Below, piece by piece: positions 1 through 9,248 of a stretch of 64,000 nucleotides of DNA. The stretch spans positions 91,743-155,742 of the forward strand of contig NZ_QOIL01000002.1 in assembly GCF_003323745.1 (NCBI RefSeq). Direction: 5' to 3'. Origin of the DNA: Sphaerisporangium album (lineage in GTDB: Bacteria; Actinomycetota; Actinomycetes; Streptosporangiales; Streptosporangiaceae). Position 1 is the stretch's first letter; the number at the start of each line of letters is the position of its first letter. The notes under the pieces are model-generated. The model had not been told where the DNA came from. It did no database searches and worked only from the letters and a program-made list of their open reading frames with translations. The position numbers and the translations under genes are program-made.

Positions 1-150
1 CCGGACGGCGCGGAGGACCTGGAAGAAGACGTGGACGACCTGGACATGAACGACACCGACGACACCGACGACACCGACGACGTGGAAGACACGGACGACG
101 AAGACGAAGACGAAGAACACGACGCCGGCGGCGACGGCGCCAAGGGCTAA
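1..150 (+). CDS. rimP: Ribosome maturation factor RimP, C-terminal tail (partial)
   Basis: Only the last 49 codons are present; the gene begins upstream of the window. The tail is extremely acidic, with Asp-Asp-Thr units from a 9-bp tandem repeat (GACGACACC, about 52-81) and a Glu/Asp run before the TAA. The identity rests on position: rimP directly precedes nusA in actinobacteria, and RimP proteins of this group often carry an acidic C-terminal extension. RimP assists 30S subunit maturation. No conserved RimP domain is visible in the fragment, so the name is inferred from synteny. nusA starts 11 bp downstream, which fits one operon. Confidence 0.7.
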   Translation, partial: PDGAEDLEEDVDDLDMNDTDDTDDTDDVEDTDDEDEDEEHDAGGDGAKG

Positions 151-161
151 GGGGGAGCCTT

Positions 162-1211
162 GTGGACATTGACATGAGCGTCCTGCGCAGCCTGGAGCGG
201 GAGAAGGACATCTCCTTCGACCTGGTCGTCAAGGCGATCGAGGACGCGTTGCTCATCGCCTACCACCGCACCGAGGGCGCGGCGGGCAAGGCGCGTGCCG
301 AGCTGGACCGCGCCTCCGGGCACGTGAGCATCTGGGCCTCCGAGCTCGACGAGGAAGGCCAGGTGATCCGGGAGTACGACGACACCCCCGGCAACTTCAG
401 CCGCATCGCCGCGACCACGGCCAAGCAGGTCATCCTGCAGCAGCTCAGGAACGCCGAGGACGAGATCAACTTCGGCGAGTTCGCGAGCCGCGAGGGCGAG
501 CTGGTGGCGGGCGTCATCCAGCAGGGCAAGGACCCCCGCGTGGTGCTGGTGGACCTCGGCAAGATCGAGGCGATCCTCCCGCACAACGAGCAGGTCCCCG
601 GTGAGGAGTACGTCCACGGCGAGCGGCTGCGCTGCTACGTCGTGCAGGTGAAGAAGGGGCACAAGGGGCCGTCGGTCACGCTCTCGCGCACCCACCCGAA
701 CCTGGTCAAGAAGCTGTTCGCCCTGGAGGTCCCCGAGATCGCCGACGGCACCGTCGAGATCGCGGCCATCGCCCGGGAGGCCGGCCACCGCACCAAGATC
801 GCGGTCCGCTCGCGGCGGGGCGGCGTCAACGCCAAGGGCGCGTGCATCGGCCCGATGGGGTCGCGCGTCCGCAACGTGATGACCGAACTGCACGGTGAGA
901 AGATCGACATCATCGACTGGTCAGAGGATCCCGCCGAGTTCGTCGGGAATGCCCTGTCGCCCGCGCGGGTTTCCCATGTCGAGGTAATCGATCTGGACGG
1001 GCGGGTGGCGCGGGTCACCGTGCCCGACTACCAGCTCTCGCTCGCGATCGGCAAGGAGGGGCAGAACGCCCGCCTCGCCGCTCGCCTTACCGGCTGGCGC
1101 ATCGACATCCGCCCCGACACCCAGGCCGCCGCGCCCGGGGACGTCCGGGATTCCGGAGATGCGGGGAATACGGGGAATGCCGTCGGTCCCGCCGATGCCT
1201 CCACAAGGTAA
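162..1211 (+). CDS. nusA: Transcription termination/antitermination factor NusA
   Basis: 349 aa, typical for the short actinobacterial NusA. It binds RNA polymerase and nascent RNA and modulates pausing, termination and rRNA antitermination. The N-terminal polymerase-binding domain spans about residues 1-110 (starts [19 protein letters not shown]). An S1 domain follows (about 112-180). KH1 holds [22 protein letters not shown]2 holds [20 protein letters not shown] short Asp/Gly-rich tail ends the protein. The GTG start at 162 has a GGGGGAG ribosome site just upstream; the ATG at 174 is an alternative. It lies in the rimP-nusA-ylxR-infB operon, and its tail overlaps the start region of ylxR. 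Confidence 0.97.
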   Translation: MDIDMSVLRSLEREKDISFDLVVKAIEDALLIAYHRTEGAAGKARAELDRASGHVSIWASELDEEGQVIREYDDTPGNFSRIAATTAKQVILQQLRNAEDEINFGEFASREGELVAGVIQQGKDPRVVLVDLGKIEAILPHNEQVPGEEYVHGERLRCYVVQVKKGHKGPSVTLSRTHPNLVKKLFALEVPEIADGTVEIAAIAREAGHRTKIAVRSRRGGVNAKGACIGPMGSRVRNVMTELHGEKIDIIDWSEDPAEFVGNALSPARVSHVEVIDLDGRVARVTVPDYQLSLAIGKEGQNARLAARLTGWRIDIRPDTQAAAPGDVRDSGDAGNTGNAVGPADASTR

Positions 1212-1488
1212 GCTTGAATACGGTGGCCGGGCGGCCCCTCTCAGAACATGTGTGGGCTGCCGGGTTCGCACGGTAAAGTCCGAGCTGCTCCGCCTGGTGG
1301 TGGTCGAGAACGAGATCGTTCCCGACCAGCGAGGCCGGTCGCGGGGCCGGGGTGCCTACGTGCATCCGGCTCTGCGATGCCTGGAGCTCGCCGAACGTCG
1401 CCGGGCGTTCCCGCGTGCGTTCCGCACAGCGGGGCCGCTCGACGCGGCGTGCGTGCGGGCTTGTCTCGCGGGGCTTGACGCCGAGTAG
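1195..1488 (+). CDS. ylxR: YlxR family (DUF448) RNA-binding protein
   Basis: A small basic protein of the YlxR/DUF448 family, almost always encoded between nusA and infB. The family signature is clear: RTCVGCR near the N terminus, [12 protein letters not shown] in the middle and [10 protein letters not shown] near the end. Structures of the family suggest nucleic-acid binding; a regulatory role in transcription is proposed but its exact job is not settled. The start is uncertain: in-frame ATGs lie at 1159, 1177 and 1195, all inside the nusA 3' end. I chose 1195 because the others only add sequence that mirrors the unconserved nusA tail. Translational coupling to nusA is likely. Confidence 0.88.
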   Translation: MPPQGKLEYGGRAAPLRTCVGCRVRTVKSELLRLVVVENEIVPDQRGRSRGRGAYVHPALRCLELAERRRAFPRAFRTAGPLDAACVRACLAGLDAE

Positions 1489-1639
1489 GACCGGGTGAAT
1501 GGTTACCAACTGTCATGTAGGACGCCGAGTCGATAGGCGGGTCAGATAGCGATGAGCGCCTGATGAGCATGCGGCGATGAGTACGTCTAGGTAGCGACGG
1601 TCCGGCGGCACAGCCTCCCGGGCCGAGTTAGGGAGTGCA

Positions 1640-4600
1640 GTGGCGAAGGTCCGAGTCTACGAGCTCGCCAAGGAGTTCGGAGTCGAGAGCAAGGTCGTGA
1701 TGGCCAAGCTCCAAGAAATGGGCGAGTTCGTGCGATCGGCGTCTTCAACGATAGAGGCGCCGGTGGTCCGCAAGCTTACGGAGGCGCTCAAGGGCTCCTC
1801 CGATTCCAGGGGCGGCGACAGGTCGTCCAGGGCGCCGAAGGCGTCCCCCCGTCCGGGTCCGAGCCCGGCCGGCAACGGTGCGACATCCGGCCAGGGGGCT
1901 CCGCGCCCCGGCCCGCGTCCCGGTCCCGGGCCGCGCCCGGGTCCCGGTAACGCCGGTCCCGGCAACGTCGCGCCGCGTCCGCCCGTTCCGATGCCCCACG
2001 TGAACCAGCAGCCGGCGCAGGAGGCTCCTCGCCCGGCGCCGCGTCCCGAGGCTTCTCGGCCGGCGGCGCCGCGCCCGGAGGTCCCGCGGTCGGAGGCTCC
2101 GAGGTTCGAGGCCCCGCGTCCGGAGGCGGCACGTTCCGAAGCGCCGCGCTCGGAAGCGCCGCGTTCCGAGGCGCCGCGTTCCGACGCCCCGCGTTCCGAG
2201 GCGCCCCGTTCGGCGTCCCCGGGCGCCCGGCCCGGCCCCGGTCCGAAGCCCGGTCCCCGTCCCGGCCCCGCGCAGCGTCCGGCGGCGTCCTCCGCTCCCG
2301 GCGGCGGCGCCCCTGGTGGCGCGCCCGCCGGCCCGAGGTCCGGTGCCCCGTCGTCCGGTGGCGCGCCGCGTCCCGGCGGCCCGAAGCCGGGCCCGCGCGG
2401 CCCGCGTCCGGGCAACAACCCGTTCTCGTCCACCGCGAGCGGCATGGGCCAGCGCCCGCCGCGTCCGGGCCGCGAGGGCGGTGGCCCTCCCGGTCGTGAC
2501 GGTGGTCCCCGTGAGGGCGGCCCCCGTGAGCCGCGCCGCGACGGCCGTGACGGTCCTCGCGAGCCGCGTCGCGAAGGCGGCCCCCGCGACGGCGCGATGC
2601 CGCGTCCGCCCGGCGCCCGTCCCGGCGCGCCCGGTGCGGGTGGCCCGCGTCCGGGCCCGGTGCCCGGTCCGCGTCCCGGCGGCGGTCCCGGTGCGGGCGG
2701 TCCCCGTCCCGGTGGTCCGCGTCCGAACCCGATGATGATGCCCTCGCGTCCGCTCGGCCCCGGTGGGGGCGGCGGTGGCGGTGGCGGCGGCGGTCGTCCC
2801 GGTGGCGGTGGCGGCGGCGGTCGTCCCGGCGGTGGCGGCGGTGGCCGTCCCGGCGGTGGCGGCGGCGGTCCTCGTCCCGGTGGCGGCGGCGGTTTCGCCG
2901 GTCCGCGCACGGGTGCGGGCGGTCGTCCCGGCGGCGCGGGAGCCGGTGCCGGCGGTGGTGGCGGCGGCGGTGGTTTCGCCGGTCGTCCCGGTGGTGGCGG
3001 CGGTCGTGGCCGTGGCGGCACGGCGGGCGCCTTCGGGCGTCCCGGCGGGCGCCCCACGCGTGGCCGCAAGTCCAAGCGCCAGAGGCGTCAAGAGTTCGAC
3101 AACATGCAGGCGCCGTCGATCGGCGGCGTGCAGGTTCCCCGTGGCACCGGCCAGACCCTGCGCCTTCCGCGCGGAGCCTCGCTGTCCGACTTCGCCGACA
3201 AGATCGGCGCGAACCCGGCGTCGCTGGTGCAGATCATGCTGCACCTCGGCGAGATGGTGACCGCCACCCAGTCGGTGAACGAGGAGACCCTGCAGCTCCT
3301 GGGCGCCGAGCTCAACTACGCCATCCAGGTCGTCAGCCCGGAGGAGGAGGACCGCGAGCTTCTCGAGTCCTTCGACATCGAGTTCGGCGAGGACGAGGGC
3401 GACGAGGCCGACCTCGCGCCGCGTCCGCCGGTCGTGACCGTCATGGGTCACGTCGACCACGGTAAGACGAAGCTGCTGGACGCGATCCGCAACACCAACG
3501 TGGTGGCCCGCGAGGCCGGCGGCATCACCCAGCACATCGGCGCGTACCAGGTGGCGACCGAGCACGAGGGCAACGAGCGGAAGATCACCTTCATCGACAC
3601 CCCGGGTCACGAGGCGTTCACCGCCATGCGTGCCCGTGGTGCCCAGGCGACCGACATCGCCGTGCTGGTGGTCGCCGCCGACGACGGTGTGAAGCCGCAG
3701 ACCATCGAGGCGCTCAACCACGCCCACGCGGCCAACGTGCCGGTCGTGGTCGCGGTGAACAAGATCGACAAGGAGGGCGCGGACCCGACGAAGGTGCGGG
3801 CCCAGCTCACCGAGTACGGCCTGGTCGCCGAAGAGTACGGCGGCTCGACGATGTTCGTGGACATCTCCGCCAAGCAGGGTCTCGGCATCGACGACCTGCT
3901 GGAGGCGATCCTGCTCACGGCGGACGCCGAGCTCGACCTGCGGGCGAACCCGACGATGGACGCCCAGGGCATCGCGATCGAGGCGCACCTCGACAAGGGC
4001 CGTGGTCCCGTGGCCACCGTGCTGGTCCAGCGCGGCACGCTGCGGGTCGGCGACTCCATCGTCTGTGGCGAGGCCTACGGCCGCGTCCGGGCGCTGCTCG
4101 ACGACAACATGCAGCCGGTCAGCGAGGCCGACCCCTCGCGTCCGGTCCTGGTGCTCGGCCTGACGGCCGTCCCCGGCGCCGGCGACAACTTCATCGTCGT
4201 CAGCGACGACCGGATGGCCAGGCAGATCGCCCAGCAGCGGGTGGCCCGGCAGCGCATCGCCGACATGGCGAAGTCCAGCCGCCGCCGCACGCTCGAAGAG
4301 CTGTTCCAGGACATGGAGAAGGGCAACACCGACGAGCTCAAGCTCATCATCAAGGGTGACGTCTCCGGTTCGGTGGAAGCTCTCGAGGACGCGCTGCTCA
4401 AGATCGACGTCGGCGAGGAGGTCCGGCTGCGGGTGCTGCACCGCGCGGTCGGCGCCATCACCGAGTACGACGTCAACCTGGCGATCGCGGACGACAACGC
4501 CGTCATCATCGGCTTCAACGTGCGCCCCGAGGTGCGGGCGCGCGACCTGGCCGAGCGCGAGGGCGTCGACATCCGCTACTACTCGGTCATCTACCAGGCG

Positions 4601-4945
4601 ATCGAGGAGATCGAGGCGGCCCTGAAGGGCATGCTGAAGCCGGAGTTCGAGGAGACCCAGACCGGCACCGCCGAGGTCCGCGAGGTCTTCAAGGTTCCGA
4701 AGATCGGCAACGTCGCGGGCTGTCTGGTCCGCTCGGGCACGATCACCCGCAACAGCAAGGCCCGGATCATCCGCGACGGTGTCGTCGTGGCCGACAACCT
4801 CACGGTGTCGTCCCTGCGCAGGTTCAAGGACGACGCGACCGAGGTCCGCGAGGGCTTCGAGTGCGGTATCGGCCTCGGATACAACGACATCAAGATCGAC
4901 GACGTCATCGAGACGTTCGAGATGCGGGAGAAGCCGCGCGTCTGA
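1640..4945 (+). CDS. infB: Translation initiation factor IF-2
   Basis: 1101 aa. The GTPase delivers initiator tRNA to the 30S subunit. The GTG start has a GGGAG site at 1631-1635. The first IF2_N domain is at residues 1-50. A very long Pro/Gly/Arg/Ala-rich low-complexity linker follows (about 55-490), including five-residue SEAPR-type repeats and a poly-Gly tract. A second IF2_N domain is at about 510-575. The G domain has GHVDHGKT (about 603-610), DTPGHEAF (about 652), NKID (about 707) and SAKQG. Domains II-IV complete the protein. The linker is longer and more Gly-rich than in most bacteria, but this pattern is common in actinomycetes. An inverted repeat follows the stop. Confidence 0.98.
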   Translation: MAKVRVYELAKEFGVESKVVMAKLQEMGEFVRSASSTIEAPVVRKLTEALKGSSDSRGGDRSSRAPKASPRPGPSPAGNGATSGQGAPRPGPRPGPGPRPGPGNAGPGNVAPRPPVPMPHVNQQPAQEAPRPAPRPEASRPAAPRPEVPRSEAPRFEAPRPEAARSEAPRSEAPRSEAPRSDAPRSEAPRSASPGARPGPGPKPGPRPGPAQRPAASSAPGGGAPGGAPAGPRSGAPSSGGAPRPGGPKPGPRGPRPGNNPFSSTASGMGQRPPRPGREGGGPPGRDGGPREGGPREPRRDGRDGPREPRREGGPRDGAMPRPPGARPGAPGAGGPRPGPVPGPRPGGGPGAGGPRPGGPRPNPMMMPSRPLGPGGGGGGGGGGGRPGGGGGGGRPGGGGGGRPGGGGGGPRPGGGGGFAGPRTGAGGRPGGAGAGAGGGGGGGGFAGRPGGGGGRGRGGTAGAFGRPGGRPTRGRKSKRQRRQEFDNMQAPSIGGVQVPRGTGQTLRLPRGASLSDFADKIGANPASLVQIMLHLGEMVTATQSVNEETLQLLGAELNYAIQVVSPEEEDRELLESFDIEFGEDEGDEADLAPRPPVVTVMGHVDHGKTKLLDAIRNTNVVAREAGGITQHIGAYQVATEHEGNERKITFIDTPGHEAFTAMRARGAQATDIAVLVVAADDGVKPQTIEALNHAHAANVPVVVAVNKIDKEGADPTKVRAQLTEYGLVAEEYGGSTMFVDISAKQGLGIDDLLEAILLTADAELDLRANPTMDAQGIAIEAHLDKGRGPVATVLVQRGTLRVGDSIVCGEAYGRVRALLDDNMQPVSEADPSRPVLVLGLTAVPGAGDNFIVVSDDRMARQIAQQRVARQRIADMAKSSRRRTLEELFQDMEKGNTDELKLIIKGDVSGSVEALEDALLKIDVGEEVRLRVLHRAVGAITEYDVNLAIADDNAVIIGFNVRPEVRARDLAEREGVDIRYYSVIYQAIEEIEAALKGMLKPEFEETQTGTAEVREVFKVPKIGNVAGCLVRSGTITRNSKARIIRDGVVVADNLTVSSLRRFKDDATEVREGFECGIGLGYNDIKIDDVIETFEMREKPRV

Positions 4946-4960
4946 CGGTGTCGAGGTAGT

Positions 4961-5016
4961 ACGGCGGCGGGCGTCCGCGGGGTTCCCCTCGCGGGCCTCC
5001 GCGGACGCCCCGCCGT
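4961..5016 (+). terminator. Hairpin after infB
   Basis: GC-rich inverted repeat: the left arm 4961-4980 pairs with CCGCGGACGCCCCGCCGT at 4999-5016 with a single bulged base. There is no T tract, as in many actinobacterial I-shaped terminators. Because DUF503 and rbfA continue on the same strand, it may only attenuate read-through. Seen in sequence; function inferred. Confidence 0.6.
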
Positions 5017-5046
5017 GCCCTCACCCGGGACAAGCGGCGCCTGGCC

Positions 5047-5346
5047 ATGTACATAGGTGCTCTGACTCTGGACATCCTGCTGGGCGACGTTCATTCGCTG
5101 AAGCAGAAGCGCTCCGTGGTGCGCCCGCTGATCGCCGAGGTGCGCCGGCGGTTCCCCGCGGTCGCGGTCGCCGAGACCGGCCACCTCGACCTGCACCGCC
5201 GCAGCGAGATCGGCGTCGCCGTCGTCTCCGCCACCGCCGCCAACTGCGGCGAGGTCATGGAGGCGTGCGAGCGGCTGGTCGCGTTCCACCCGGAGATCGA
5301 GGTGCTGTCCGCGAGACAACGGCTCTTCAACGAGGACGAAGATTAG
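5047..5346 (+). CDS. DUF503 (YlxP-like) family protein
   Basis: 99 aa. A small protein of the DUF503/YlxP family, regularly found between infB and rbfA. Recognisable features are the start [12 protein letters not shown], the block [20 protein letters not shown] and the middle [22 protein letters not shown] (quoted only in part). The family adopts a small alpha/beta fold; its molecular function is not established, although its genomic context points to ribosome assembly or translation. The ATG at 5047 follows a weak ribosome site. The gene sits between two strong hairpins (4961-5016 and 5348-5378), so its expression could differ from that of infB and rbfA. Confidence 0.9.
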   Translation: MYIGALTLDILLGDVHSLKQKRSVVRPLIAEVRRRFPAVAVAETGHLDLHRRSEIGVAVVSATAANCGEVMEACERLVAFHPEIEVLSARQRLFNEDED

Positions 5347-5347
5347 A

Positions 5348-5378
5348 GGCCCGCGGGAAGTCATGCTTCCCGCGGGCC
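5348..5378 (+). terminator. Perfect 13-bp hairpin between DUF503 and rbfA
   Basis: GGCCCGCGGGAAG (5348-5360), loop TCATG (5361-5365), then the exact complement CTTCCCGCGGGCC (5366-5378), starting 2 bp after the DUF503 stop. It has the form of an actinobacterial terminator without a U tract. rbfA starts 39 bp later, so it may be an attenuator or processing site. Confidence 0.7.
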
Positions 5379-5417
5379 GTTAAGCGAGTAAAGCGAGCAA
5401 AGAGGGGGAGCGCGATC

Positions 5418-5912
5418 GTGGACGCAGCACGCGCCCGTAAACTTGCGGACCGCATTCAGCAGGTCGTGGCCGAGATGCTGGAGCGGCGGATCAAGGATCC
5501 CCGCCTCGGCTTCGTCACCGTGACCGACACCCGCATCACCCCCGACCTCCGTGACGCGACGGTCTACTACACCGTGTTCGGCTCGGAGGCCGAACGGGCG
5601 GACACCGCCGCCGCCCTGGAAAGCGCCAAGGGGATCATCCGCTCGGAGGTCGGCCGCCAGACCGGCGTCCGGCACACCCCGACGCTGACCTTCAGCCACG
5701 ACCCGCTCCCCGACAGCGCGCGCCACCTGGACGAGCTCCTCGCCGAGGCCCGCGCCCGCGACGAGGAGATCGCCAAGAAGGCCGAGGGAGCGGTCCACGC
5801 CGGCGAGGCGGACCCCTACCGCAAGCCCGGCGAGGAGGACGAGGAGGCCGACGACGACTTCGGCGGCACGGCCGAGCCGTCCGCGGACAGGGCGAGGCGT
5901 TCCGCGCTGTGA
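5418..5912 (+). CDS. rbfA: 30S ribosome-binding factor RbfA
   Basis: 164 aa. RbfA binds the 30S precursor and helps 16S rRNA 5'-end maturation, especially in the cold. The KH-type core is clear: [20 protein letters not shown], then [18 protein letters not shown] and a C-terminal [18 protein letters not shown]. The last about 40 residues form a Glu/Asp-rich tail, as in related actinobacterial RbfA proteins. The GTG start at 5418 is preceded by AGAGGGGGAG (5401-5410). The reading frame stays open upstream of it but is not conserved there. The stop overlaps the next start (GTGA, 5909-5912), so the DHH protein is translationally coupled. Confidence 0.96.
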   Translation: MDAARARKLADRIQQVVAEMLERRIKDPRLGFVTVTDTRITPDLRDATVYYTVFGSEAERADTAAALESAKGIIRSEVGRQTGVRHTPTLTFSHDPLPDSARHLDELLAEARARDEEIAKKAEGAVHAGEADPYRKPGEEDEEADDDFGGTAEPSADRARRSAL

Positions 5913-6949
5913 CCACCGGCACCTCCTCCCACACCCCGTCCCGCACAGGGCCCGCGCACGTCGTCCACGAGGGCGACTGGCGGCGGGCGGCCGAGCTCGT
6001 CCGGGGGGCCGGCGAGATCGCGCTGGTCTGCCACGTCTCCCCCGACGGAGACGCGCTCGGCTCCATGCTGGGCATGGGGCTGGCCCTGCGCGCCGCCGGC
6101 AAGCGGGTGGCCGCGTCGTTCGGCGAGCGGCGGTTCTCGGTGCCACGGCTGCTGCGTTACCTCCCCGGACAGGACCTGCTGGTGGAGCCCGGCGACTACC
6201 CGGCCGAGCCCGAGCTGATGATCAGCTTCGACGTCCCCAGCCTCGACCGTCTCGGCCTGCTCGCCCCCAACGCCGGCAAGGCCCGCGAGCTGATCGTGAT
6301 CGACCACCACCCGTCCAACACGGGCTTCGGCAGCGTCCCGCTCGTCGACCCCGCGGCGGCGTCCACGTCCATGCTCGTGGAGGAGCTGCTCGACCGGCTC
6401 GGCTGCCCGGTGGACCGCGACATCGCCACCTGCCTGTACACGGGACTGGTCACCGACACCGGGTCCTTCCGGCACTCCTGCACCACTCCCGCGGCGCACC
6501 GCATGGCGGCCCGCCTGGTGGCGGCCGGCCTGCGCACCGACGAGATCGCGCGCGAGCTGTGGGACCGTTCCCCGTTCGCCTACCTCAAGGTGCTCGGCGC
6601 GGCCCTCGGCCGGGTCACCCTCGACCAGGGCGCGGCGGGCGGGCTCGGCCTGGTGTGGACGTACGTCGACCGCGCCGACCGCGCCGCGTACTGCCTGCCG
6701 TACGAGGAGTGCGAGGGCATCATCGACGTGATCCGCCGCACCGACGAGCCCGACGTGGCCGTGGTGCTCAAGGAGGACGACGACGGCGCCTGGCAGGTGT
6801 CCACCCGCTCCAAGGGGCGGGTCGACGTCGGCAGGGCCTGCACGGCCATGGGCGGCGGCGGCCACGTCCGGGCGGCGGGTTTCACCTCGCACGACTCCCC
6901 GGAGGAGACCGTCGCGAGGTTCCGTTCCCTTCTGCGCCCCTCGGTCTGA
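5909..6949 (+). CDS. DHH-family phosphoesterase, NrnA-like oligoribonuclease/pAp phosphatase
   Basis: 346 aa. It belongs to the DHH/DHHA1 superfamily close to NrnA, which degrades short RNA oligonucleotides and 3'-phosphoadenosine 5'-phosphate (pAp). Visible motifs: [11 protein letters not shown] (motif I, about residues 42-52), the signature IDHHPSN (about 132-138), and the C-terminal DHHA1 motif [10 protein letters not shown]. Metal binding through the Asp and His residues is a family property. The GTG start overlaps the rbfA stop. Position between rbfA and truB is conserved in actinobacteria. A nanoRNase role fits an RNA-maturation operon; a purely c-di-nucleotide phosphodiesterase activity is an alternative. 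Confidence 0.92.
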   Translation: MTTGTSSHTPSRTGPAHVVHEGDWRRAAELVRGAGEIALVCHVSPDGDALGSMLGMGLALRAAGKRVAASFGERRFSVPRLLRYLPGQDLLVEPGDYPAEPELMISFDVPSLDRLGLLAPNAGKARELIVIDHHPSNTGFGSVPLVDPAAASTSMLVEELLDRLGCPVDRDIATCLYTGLVTDTGSFRHSCTTPAAHRMAARLVAAGLRTDEIARELWDRSPFAYLKVLGAALGRVTLDQGAAGGLGLVWTYVDRADRAAYCLPYEECEGIIDVIRRTDEPDVAVVLKEDDDGAWQVSTRSKGRVDVGRACTAMGGGGHVRAAGFTSHDSPEETVARFRSLLRPSV

Positions 6950-6985
6950 GGCACGCGCCGGTTTCTCGGTAAGGACAGGTCTGGG

Positions 6986-7915
6986 ATGAGCACGACGGGC
7001 GGCACCGGAGCGGGCGAGGGCACGGCGCGGGCCAGGCGTACCGCGCCGCCCAGCGGTCTGATCATCGTGGACAAGCCCGCCGGCTGGACGTCCCACGACG
7101 TCGTCGGCAAGATGCGGCGCCTGGCCGGCACGCGCCGGGTCGGGCACGCGGGCACCCTGGACCCGATGGCGACCGGCGTGCTCGTGGTCGGCGTCGAGAA
7201 GGCCACCCGCCTTCTCGGCCACCTCGCGCTGACCGAGAAGGGGTACGACGCGACGATCCGCCTCGGGGTCACGACGAACACCGACGACGCCGAGGGCGAG
7301 GTGCTCGCCGAGACCTCCGCCGCCGGCGTGGCCGACGAGGCGGTCCACGCGGGCGTCGCCGCGCTCACCGGGCCGATCCTCCAGGTCCCGCCGCAGGTCA
7401 GCGCCATCAAGGTGAACGGCGAGCGCGCCTACAAGCGGGCCAGGGCGGGCGAGGAGGTCGCGCTGGCGGCCCGGCCGGTGACCGTCCACGCGTTCGAGGT
7501 CACCGCCGTGCGGCGCGAGGGGGACGCCGTGGAGGTGGACGCGTCGGTGAGCTGCTCGAGCGGCACCTACATCCGCTCGCTGGCCCGCGACCTGGGGGAG
7601 GCGCTGGGCGTCGGCGGCCACCTGACGAGCCTTCGCCGCACGCGCGTGGGGCCGTACGACCTGTCGGTGGCCAGGACCATCGACCAGCTCGCGCAGGACT
7701 GCGCGATCCTGCCGATGGCCGAGGCGGTGGCGGCGGCCTTCCCGCGCATGGACGTCTCGGAGGAGCAGGCCCGTATGATCGGCCACGGCGGGCGGCTTCC
7801 CTCGGCGGGCCTCGGGGGCGGCCCGATCGGCGTCTTCGGCCCCGACGGCGCCCTGCTCGCCCTGGTCGAGGAGCACGGCAGAACGGTGAAACCCCTCGCC
7901 GTCTTCGTCCCCTGA
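6986..7915 (+). CDS. truB: tRNA pseudouridine(55) synthase TruB
   Basis: 309 aa. TruB converts U55 in the T-loop of tRNAs to pseudouridine. The catalytic motif GHAGTLDPMATG with its Asp lies at about residues 53-64. Further TruB blocks are KGYDATIRLG, QVPPQVSAIKV and SCSSGTYIRSLARDLG. A PUA-like C-terminal region completes it. The ATG at 6986 has an AAGGACAG site about 10 nt upstream. A weakly conserved N-terminal stretch (about 20 residues, Gly/Thr-rich) precedes the core. It is the last gene of the nusA-infB-rbfA cluster here. ribF, which often follows truB in actinomycetes, lies about 15 kb away at 22811, after an accessory insertion. Confidence 0.97.
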   Translation: MSTTGGTGAGEGTARARRTAPPSGLIIVDKPAGWTSHDVVGKMRRLAGTRRVGHAGTLDPMATGVLVVGVEKATRLLGHLALTEKGYDATIRLGVTTNTDDAEGEVLAETSAAGVADEAVHAGVAALTGPILQVPPQVSAIKVNGERAYKRARAGEEVALAARPVTVHAFEVTAVRREGDAVEVDASVSCSSGTYIRSLARDLGEALGVGGHLTSLRRTRVGPYDLSVARTIDQLAQDCAILPMAEAVAAAFPRMDVSEEQARMIGHGGRLPSAGLGGGPIGVFGPDGALLALVEEHGRTVKPLAVFVP

Positions 7916-7938
7916 CCTCACCCGCGCCGGCCGTGCCG

Positions 7939-8049
7939 CCTGACCTCGCCTGGGCTCCCCGCGTTCCCCGACCCGCCCGGACTGCCCGCGTTCCCTGACC
8001 TCACCCAGGCCATACGCGTTCCCTGACGTCGCTGGGGCTGTACGCGTCC
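7939..8049 (+). repeat. Degenerate ~28-bp tandem repeat, four units
   Basis: The units 7939-7967, 7968-7994, 7995-8022 and 8023-8049 each start with a (C)CTGACSTC-like block and end with a GCGTTCC-like block. They lie in the gap between truB and the GntR gene. A copy of the truB end (GTCTTCGTCCCCTGAC) also recurs at about 8089-8104. No ORF is convincing here; the rest of 7916-8154 shows nothing else I can support. Confidence 0.5.
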
Positions 8050-8154
8050 ACTTACGCCGTCCGGTCCGACGCCGACGTCTTCCGCGCCGTCTTCGTCCCC
8101 TGACGTCGTCCGCGCTCCCGCCGACGGCGGGCCTCGCCGTGCCCTCGTCACGGC

Positions 8155-8168
8155 GGTAAACGTTTGCG
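8155..8168. promoter_or_regulatory. Palindrome GTAAACGTTTGC upstream of gntR
   Basis: The 8-bp palindrome AAACGTTT (within GGTAAACGTTTGCGG) lies about 115 bp before the GntR start. Its form resembles LacI/GntR-type operators. Presence is seen; binding is inferred. Confidence 0.35.
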
Positions 8169-8259
8169 GTCCATCAGGGGTCGCGTCATCCCAGGTCAAG
8201 ACCGCGCGTTTGACCATCTCGCGTCCGAAACGCAACATTCGGGTAATAACTTAGAAACT

Positions 8260-8274
8260 TATAATCTTTACGTT
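8260..8274 (+). promoter_or_regulatory. Promoter -10 region for the GntR operon
   Basis: An AT-rich island in GC-rich DNA. TATAAT lies at 8260-8265 and a second TAnnnT box, TACGTT, at 8269-8274, 6 nt before the ATG at 8281. No Shine-Dalgarno sequence is present, so the transcript is probably leaderless or nearly so. Confidence 0.6.
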
Positions 8275-8280
8275 CGTCGC

Positions 8281-9216
8281 ATGAGGCCGTCCGACACACC
8301 CCCCGAGCTCCCGGTCGAGATCGACCGGGCGTCCCCCGTCCCCTACCACGAGCAGATCTACCGCCTGCTGCTCGACATGATCGTGTCCGGGCGCCTCGCC
8401 CCCGGCCAGAAGCTGCTCCAGGAGAAGGAGTACGCGGCCCGCCTCGGCGTCAGCCTCGCCCCCGTGCGGCAGGCCATCCTCGCCCTCGCCAAGGACGGCT
8501 ACCTGACCAGGACGCGCGGCCGGGGCACCTACGTCCGCGAGATGAAGGTCGGCACCGACATCCAGTTGCTGTCGAGCTTCACCGCGACGCTGAACGCCAC
8601 CGGCCTGCCGGCCTCGATGCGCGTGCTGGCCGCCGAGACCGTCCCGGCCGCCGAGCACGTGGCGCAGAGCCTCGGCCTCGCGCCCGGCGCCGAGGTCTTC
8701 AGTCTGCGGCGCGTCGCGTACCTCGCCGGTGAGCCCGTGGTGCTGCTGTCGGCCTCGTTACCGGTCGCGCTGTTCCCCGGCCTGGCCGAGGCCGACCTGG
8801 GCGGCTCGCTGTACGAGCTCCTGCACCGGCGCTACGGCACGGTGATGACCTCCGCCCGCAACGTCATCGAGGTGGTCCGGGCGCTGCCCGAGCACGCCTC
8901 CCACCTCCAGGTCCCCGTCGGGGAGGCCCTGCTGCGCGTGGACTCCGTGACCCGCGACCAGCACGGCACCCCGGTGGAGTTCTCACAGGTCCTCTACCAG
9001 GCCGACCGGTTCAGGTTCGAGATCGAGAGCCACCCCCAGCAGGGCGTGGGCCTGCCGTCCGGCCCGCCTCCGTCCTTCGCGGTCCACCCCACCATTCCCG
9101 CTCAGACGCCACCCTCTCCGATCCCGCCTCCGACGACACCGCTCTCCCCGACACCCCCGACGGCATCTCACGACGGGCGGGCGGCCGCGCGGCCGCCCGG
9201 CGCGTCGGCACCATAG
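8281..9216 (+). CDS. GntR family regulator (HutC/UTRA type)
   Basis: 311 aa. The N-terminal winged-helix domain covers about residues 12-85 (PYHEQIYRLLLDMIVSGRL, then RQAILALAKDGYLTRTRGRG). A UTRA ligand-binding domain follows (about 95-255; FSLRRVAYLAGEPVVL, VEFSQVLYQADRFRFEIES). The last about 45 residues are Pro/Ser/Thr-rich and unlike the family. ATG 8281 was chosen because the -10 boxes lie directly before it and the frame further upstream is unconserved. It is the first gene of the operon reaching to 18895 and probably its local regulator. HutC-type regulators usually sense sugars, amino acids or their derivatives; E. coli FrlR is of this type. The effector is unknown. Confidence 0.88.
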   Translation: MRPSDTPPELPVEIDRASPVPYHEQIYRLLLDMIVSGRLAPGQKLLQEKEYAARLGVSLAPVRQAILALAKDGYLTRTRGRGTYVREMKVGTDIQLLSSFTATLNATGLPASMRVLAAETVPAAEHVAQSLGLAPGAEVFSLRRVAYLAGEPVVLLSASLPVALFPGLAEADLGGSLYELLHRRYGTVMTSARNVIEVVRALPEHASHLQVPVGEALLRVDSVTRDQHGTPVEFSQVLYQADRFRFEIESHPQQGVGLPSGPPPSFAVHPTIPAQTPPSPIPPPTTPLSPTPPTASHDGRAAARPPGASAP

Positions 9217-9248
9217 CTCCACCCGCTCCATAGAGAGGGGCCATTGCC

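Noticed and set aside
1745..4441. 898-codon antisense ORF opposite infB
   Set aside because: Codon-position mirror of infB in high-GC DNA; low-complexity Arg/Thr/Ala protein without domain or ribosome site.
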